Assembly: GCF_013377275.1 (NCBI RefSeq)
Contig: NZ_CP016615.1
Span: forward strand, 310,001 to 374,000
Length of the DNA: 64,000 nucleotides
Direction of reading: 5' to 3'
Source: Vespertiliibacter pulmonis
Lineage (GTDB): Bacteria > Pseudomonadota > Gammaproteobacteria > Enterobacterales > Pasteurellaceae
A program made the position numbers and the translations under genes. Positions 62,680 through 64,000 of the stretch are shown in pieces. Numbering within the stretch: the first letter of the stretch is position 1; every line of letters begins with the position of its first letter. The notes under the pieces were generated by a model. It saw only the letters and a program-made list of their open reading frames with translations, had not been told where the DNA came from and ran no database searches.

Positions 62680-63453
62680 ATGACCAGATTAGATAATTAT
62701 GAACAACGTTTCGGGGGAATTGGACGACTCTATACCCCCGAAGGGCTAGCCATTTTACGCCAAACTCATATTTGTGTTATTGGGATTGGGGGCGTTGGCT
62801 CGTGGGCGGTAGAAGCACTCGCTCGTTCTGGAATTGGAAAGCTAACTCTTATTGATATGGACGATATTTGTGTAACCAATATTAACCGCCAGATCCACGC
62901 AATATCAGGGCAGATCGGTAAACTAAAAACAGAGGTAATGAAAGAGCGAATTGCTCAAATTAACCCCGAATGCGAAGTAACCATTATTGATGATTTTCTC
63001 ACCACAGAGAATTTAAGCGATTATTTACTGAAAAACTACGACTATGTAATTGATGCCATCGACAGTGTACGAGTGAAGGCGGCTCTCATCGCTTTTTGTA
63101 AACGTAATAAAATTCGTATTATTACAACGGGTGGTGCGGGTGGACAAACCGATCCCACTCAAATCCAAATTGCTGATTTGAGTAAGACTATTCAAGATCC
63201 ACTTGCCTCTAAAGTTCGTAGTTTATTACGTAAAGAATATCACTTTAGCCAAAATCCGAAACGGAAATTTGGTATTGATTGTGTCTTTTCAACCCAGCCA
63301 CTCATTTTTCCCAAAACATCTGAGGGGTGTGAAATATCCGCCACAATGAATTGTGCCAACGGATTTGGCGCAGTTACTATGGTAACAGCAACATTCGGAT
63401 TCTTTGCGGTGAGCCGTGTTATTGCAAAATTATTGGCAAATCTTACCGCTTGA
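62680..63453 (+). CDS. tcdA: tRNA threonylcarbamoyladenosine dehydratase TcdA
   Basis: A 257-residue E1-like enzyme that dehydrates t6A37 to cyclic ct6A. The ATP-binding VIGIGGVGSWAVEALARSGI is near residue 33, followed by DMDDICVTNINRQIHA; the later KFGIDCVFSTQP and GCEISATMNCANGFG blocks match the family. It depends on t6A made by TsaD, encoded at 51715. It is read with uup. Confidence 0.93.
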   Translation: MTRLDNYEQRFGGIGRLYTPEGLAILRQTHICVIGIGGVGSWAVEALARSGIGKLTLIDMDDICVTNINRQIHAISGQIGKLKTEVMKERIAQINPECEVTIIDDFLTTENLSDYLLKNYDYVIDAIDSVRVKAALIAFCKRNKIRIITTGGAGGQTDPTQIQIADLSKTIQDPLASKVRSLLRKEYHFSQNPKRKFGIDCVFSTQPLIFPKTSEGCEISATMNCANGFGAVTMVTATFGFFAVSRVIAKLLANLTA

Positions 63454-63455
63454 TA

Positions 63456-64000
63456 CTATTCTGCTTTCAATAATGATCGGTAATATGTCCAATCAAAATA
63501 TTGCCCTGGGTCAATTTTTCTCCCTGGGGCAATATCACTATGCCCAACAATTCTTTCTATCGTAATATTAGGATAACACTTCATCAATAGGCAAGTTAGC
63601 TTTGCTAACGTGTGATATTGCTGTTCGGTAAAAGGCTGATTATTACTCCCTTCCAATTCAATTCCGATTGAAAATTCATTACACTTCTCCCGTCCTTCAA
63701 AAGAAGATAAGCCTGCGTGCCAAGCCATTTGGTTAAAATTAACATATTGAGTAATCTCTCCTTGACGATTGATTAAACAATGTGCAGAAACTTTTAGCTC
63801 TTTAATTTCGGCGAAATAAGGGTGTAATGTCGGATCAAGCTTTCCTTGAAAAAAGCGATCGATAAAATCGCCGCCAAATTCGTCTGGCGGCAAACTAATA
63901 TAATGAATAACTAATAACGAAATATCATCATTTTGTGGGCGTTCACTAAAATGGGGGGAAATTACTCGTTTTTGGTTTAACCAACCTTGTTCGATCTTCA
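63456..64000 (-). CDS. ampD: 1,6-anhydro-N-acetylmuramyl-L-alanine amidase (start cut by window edge)
   Basis: A zinc amidase that trims imported anhydromuropeptides in peptidoglycan recycling and thereby controls AmpC induction where present. The reading frame runs to the window edge: the last two bases read TG on the minus strand, followed by KIEQGWLNQKRVISPHFSER. The initiator is probably an ATG whose A lies one base outside, giving about 181 residues as in E. coli (183). Zinc ligands are visible: LLVIHYISLPPDEFGG (His), AWHAGLSS and GHSDIAPGRKIDPG near the end. An internal TTG at 63893 is not the start because it would remove the first zinc histidine. Confidence 0.93.
   Translation of the reverse strand, partial: KIEQGWLNQKRVISPHFSERPQNDDISLLVIHYISLPPDEFGGDFIDRFFQGKLDPTLHPYFAEIKELKVSAHCLINRQGEITQYVNFNQMAWHAGLSSFEGREKCNEFSIGIELEGSNNQPFTEQQYHTLAKLTCLLMKCYPNITIERIVGHSDIAPGRKIDPGQYFDWTYYRSLLKAE

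Overview
The window is a low-GC gammaproteobacterial chromosome segment, almost certainly from the Pasteurellaceae. Every recognisable protein has its closest familiar relatives in Haemophilus, Actinobacillus, Mannheimia or Glaesserella. The sequence is peppered with the ACAAGCGGT-type DNA uptake signal (about 35 good cores on both strands), which marks the Actinobacillus pleuropneumoniae-type uptake branch rather than the H. influenzae branch. The species cannot be fixed from the sequence alone.

Layout. 1-2088: the end of a surface-polysaccharide glycosyltransferase cluster running into a maf-type nucleotide pyrophosphatase. 2081-6271: leuS-lptE-holA. 6573-11782: gapA, tRNA-Leu(CAA), glpR-ubiA and hflD-purB. 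11928-16906: the accessory centre of the window, a very large single-polypeptide Type ISP restriction-modification gene. Its start codon is followed directly by ten TCAAG pentanucleotide repeats, which leave the gene out of frame (OFF) in this sequence. 17038-31330: housekeeping genes (lon with a heat-shock promoter, a DASS transporter, leuCD, bcr, rsuA, a marC-family gene, an orphan peptide-binding lipoprotein, mrp/apbC, arginase, dusB-fis). 31604-34900: sohB, glpE and the exbB-exbD-tonB energy-transduction operon. 34901-41031: a gene-poor gap, trmL, rlmL, a wrecked flavin-reductase pseudogene, uvrC and pgsA. 41238-49597: a lipoprotein, thyA, and five same-strand genes encoding an EmrB/EmrA-like pair, a YwiC-like membrane protein and a MacA/MacB pair. 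49710-64000: rluD, bamD, tsaD, a methyltransferase coupled to uvrD, an OmpA-domain lipoprotein, groES-groEL, a GNAT enzyme, nadK, uup, tcdA and ampD, which is cut at its start codon by the window edge.

Most genes are core: translation, protein quality control, envelope assembly and DNA repair. The most notable system is the phase-variable Type ISP enzyme. Nuclease, translocase, methyltransferase and target recognition sit on one polypeptide, so changing the TCAAG copy number switches restriction and modification on or off together, and could also switch a methylation-dependent regulon. Smaller points are a possible attenuated leader in front of dusB-fis, paired uptake sequences serving as intergenic hairpins or terminators, a cluster of DnaA-box-like sites after tsaD, and an uptake sequence that supplies the start of a lipoprotein signal peptide.
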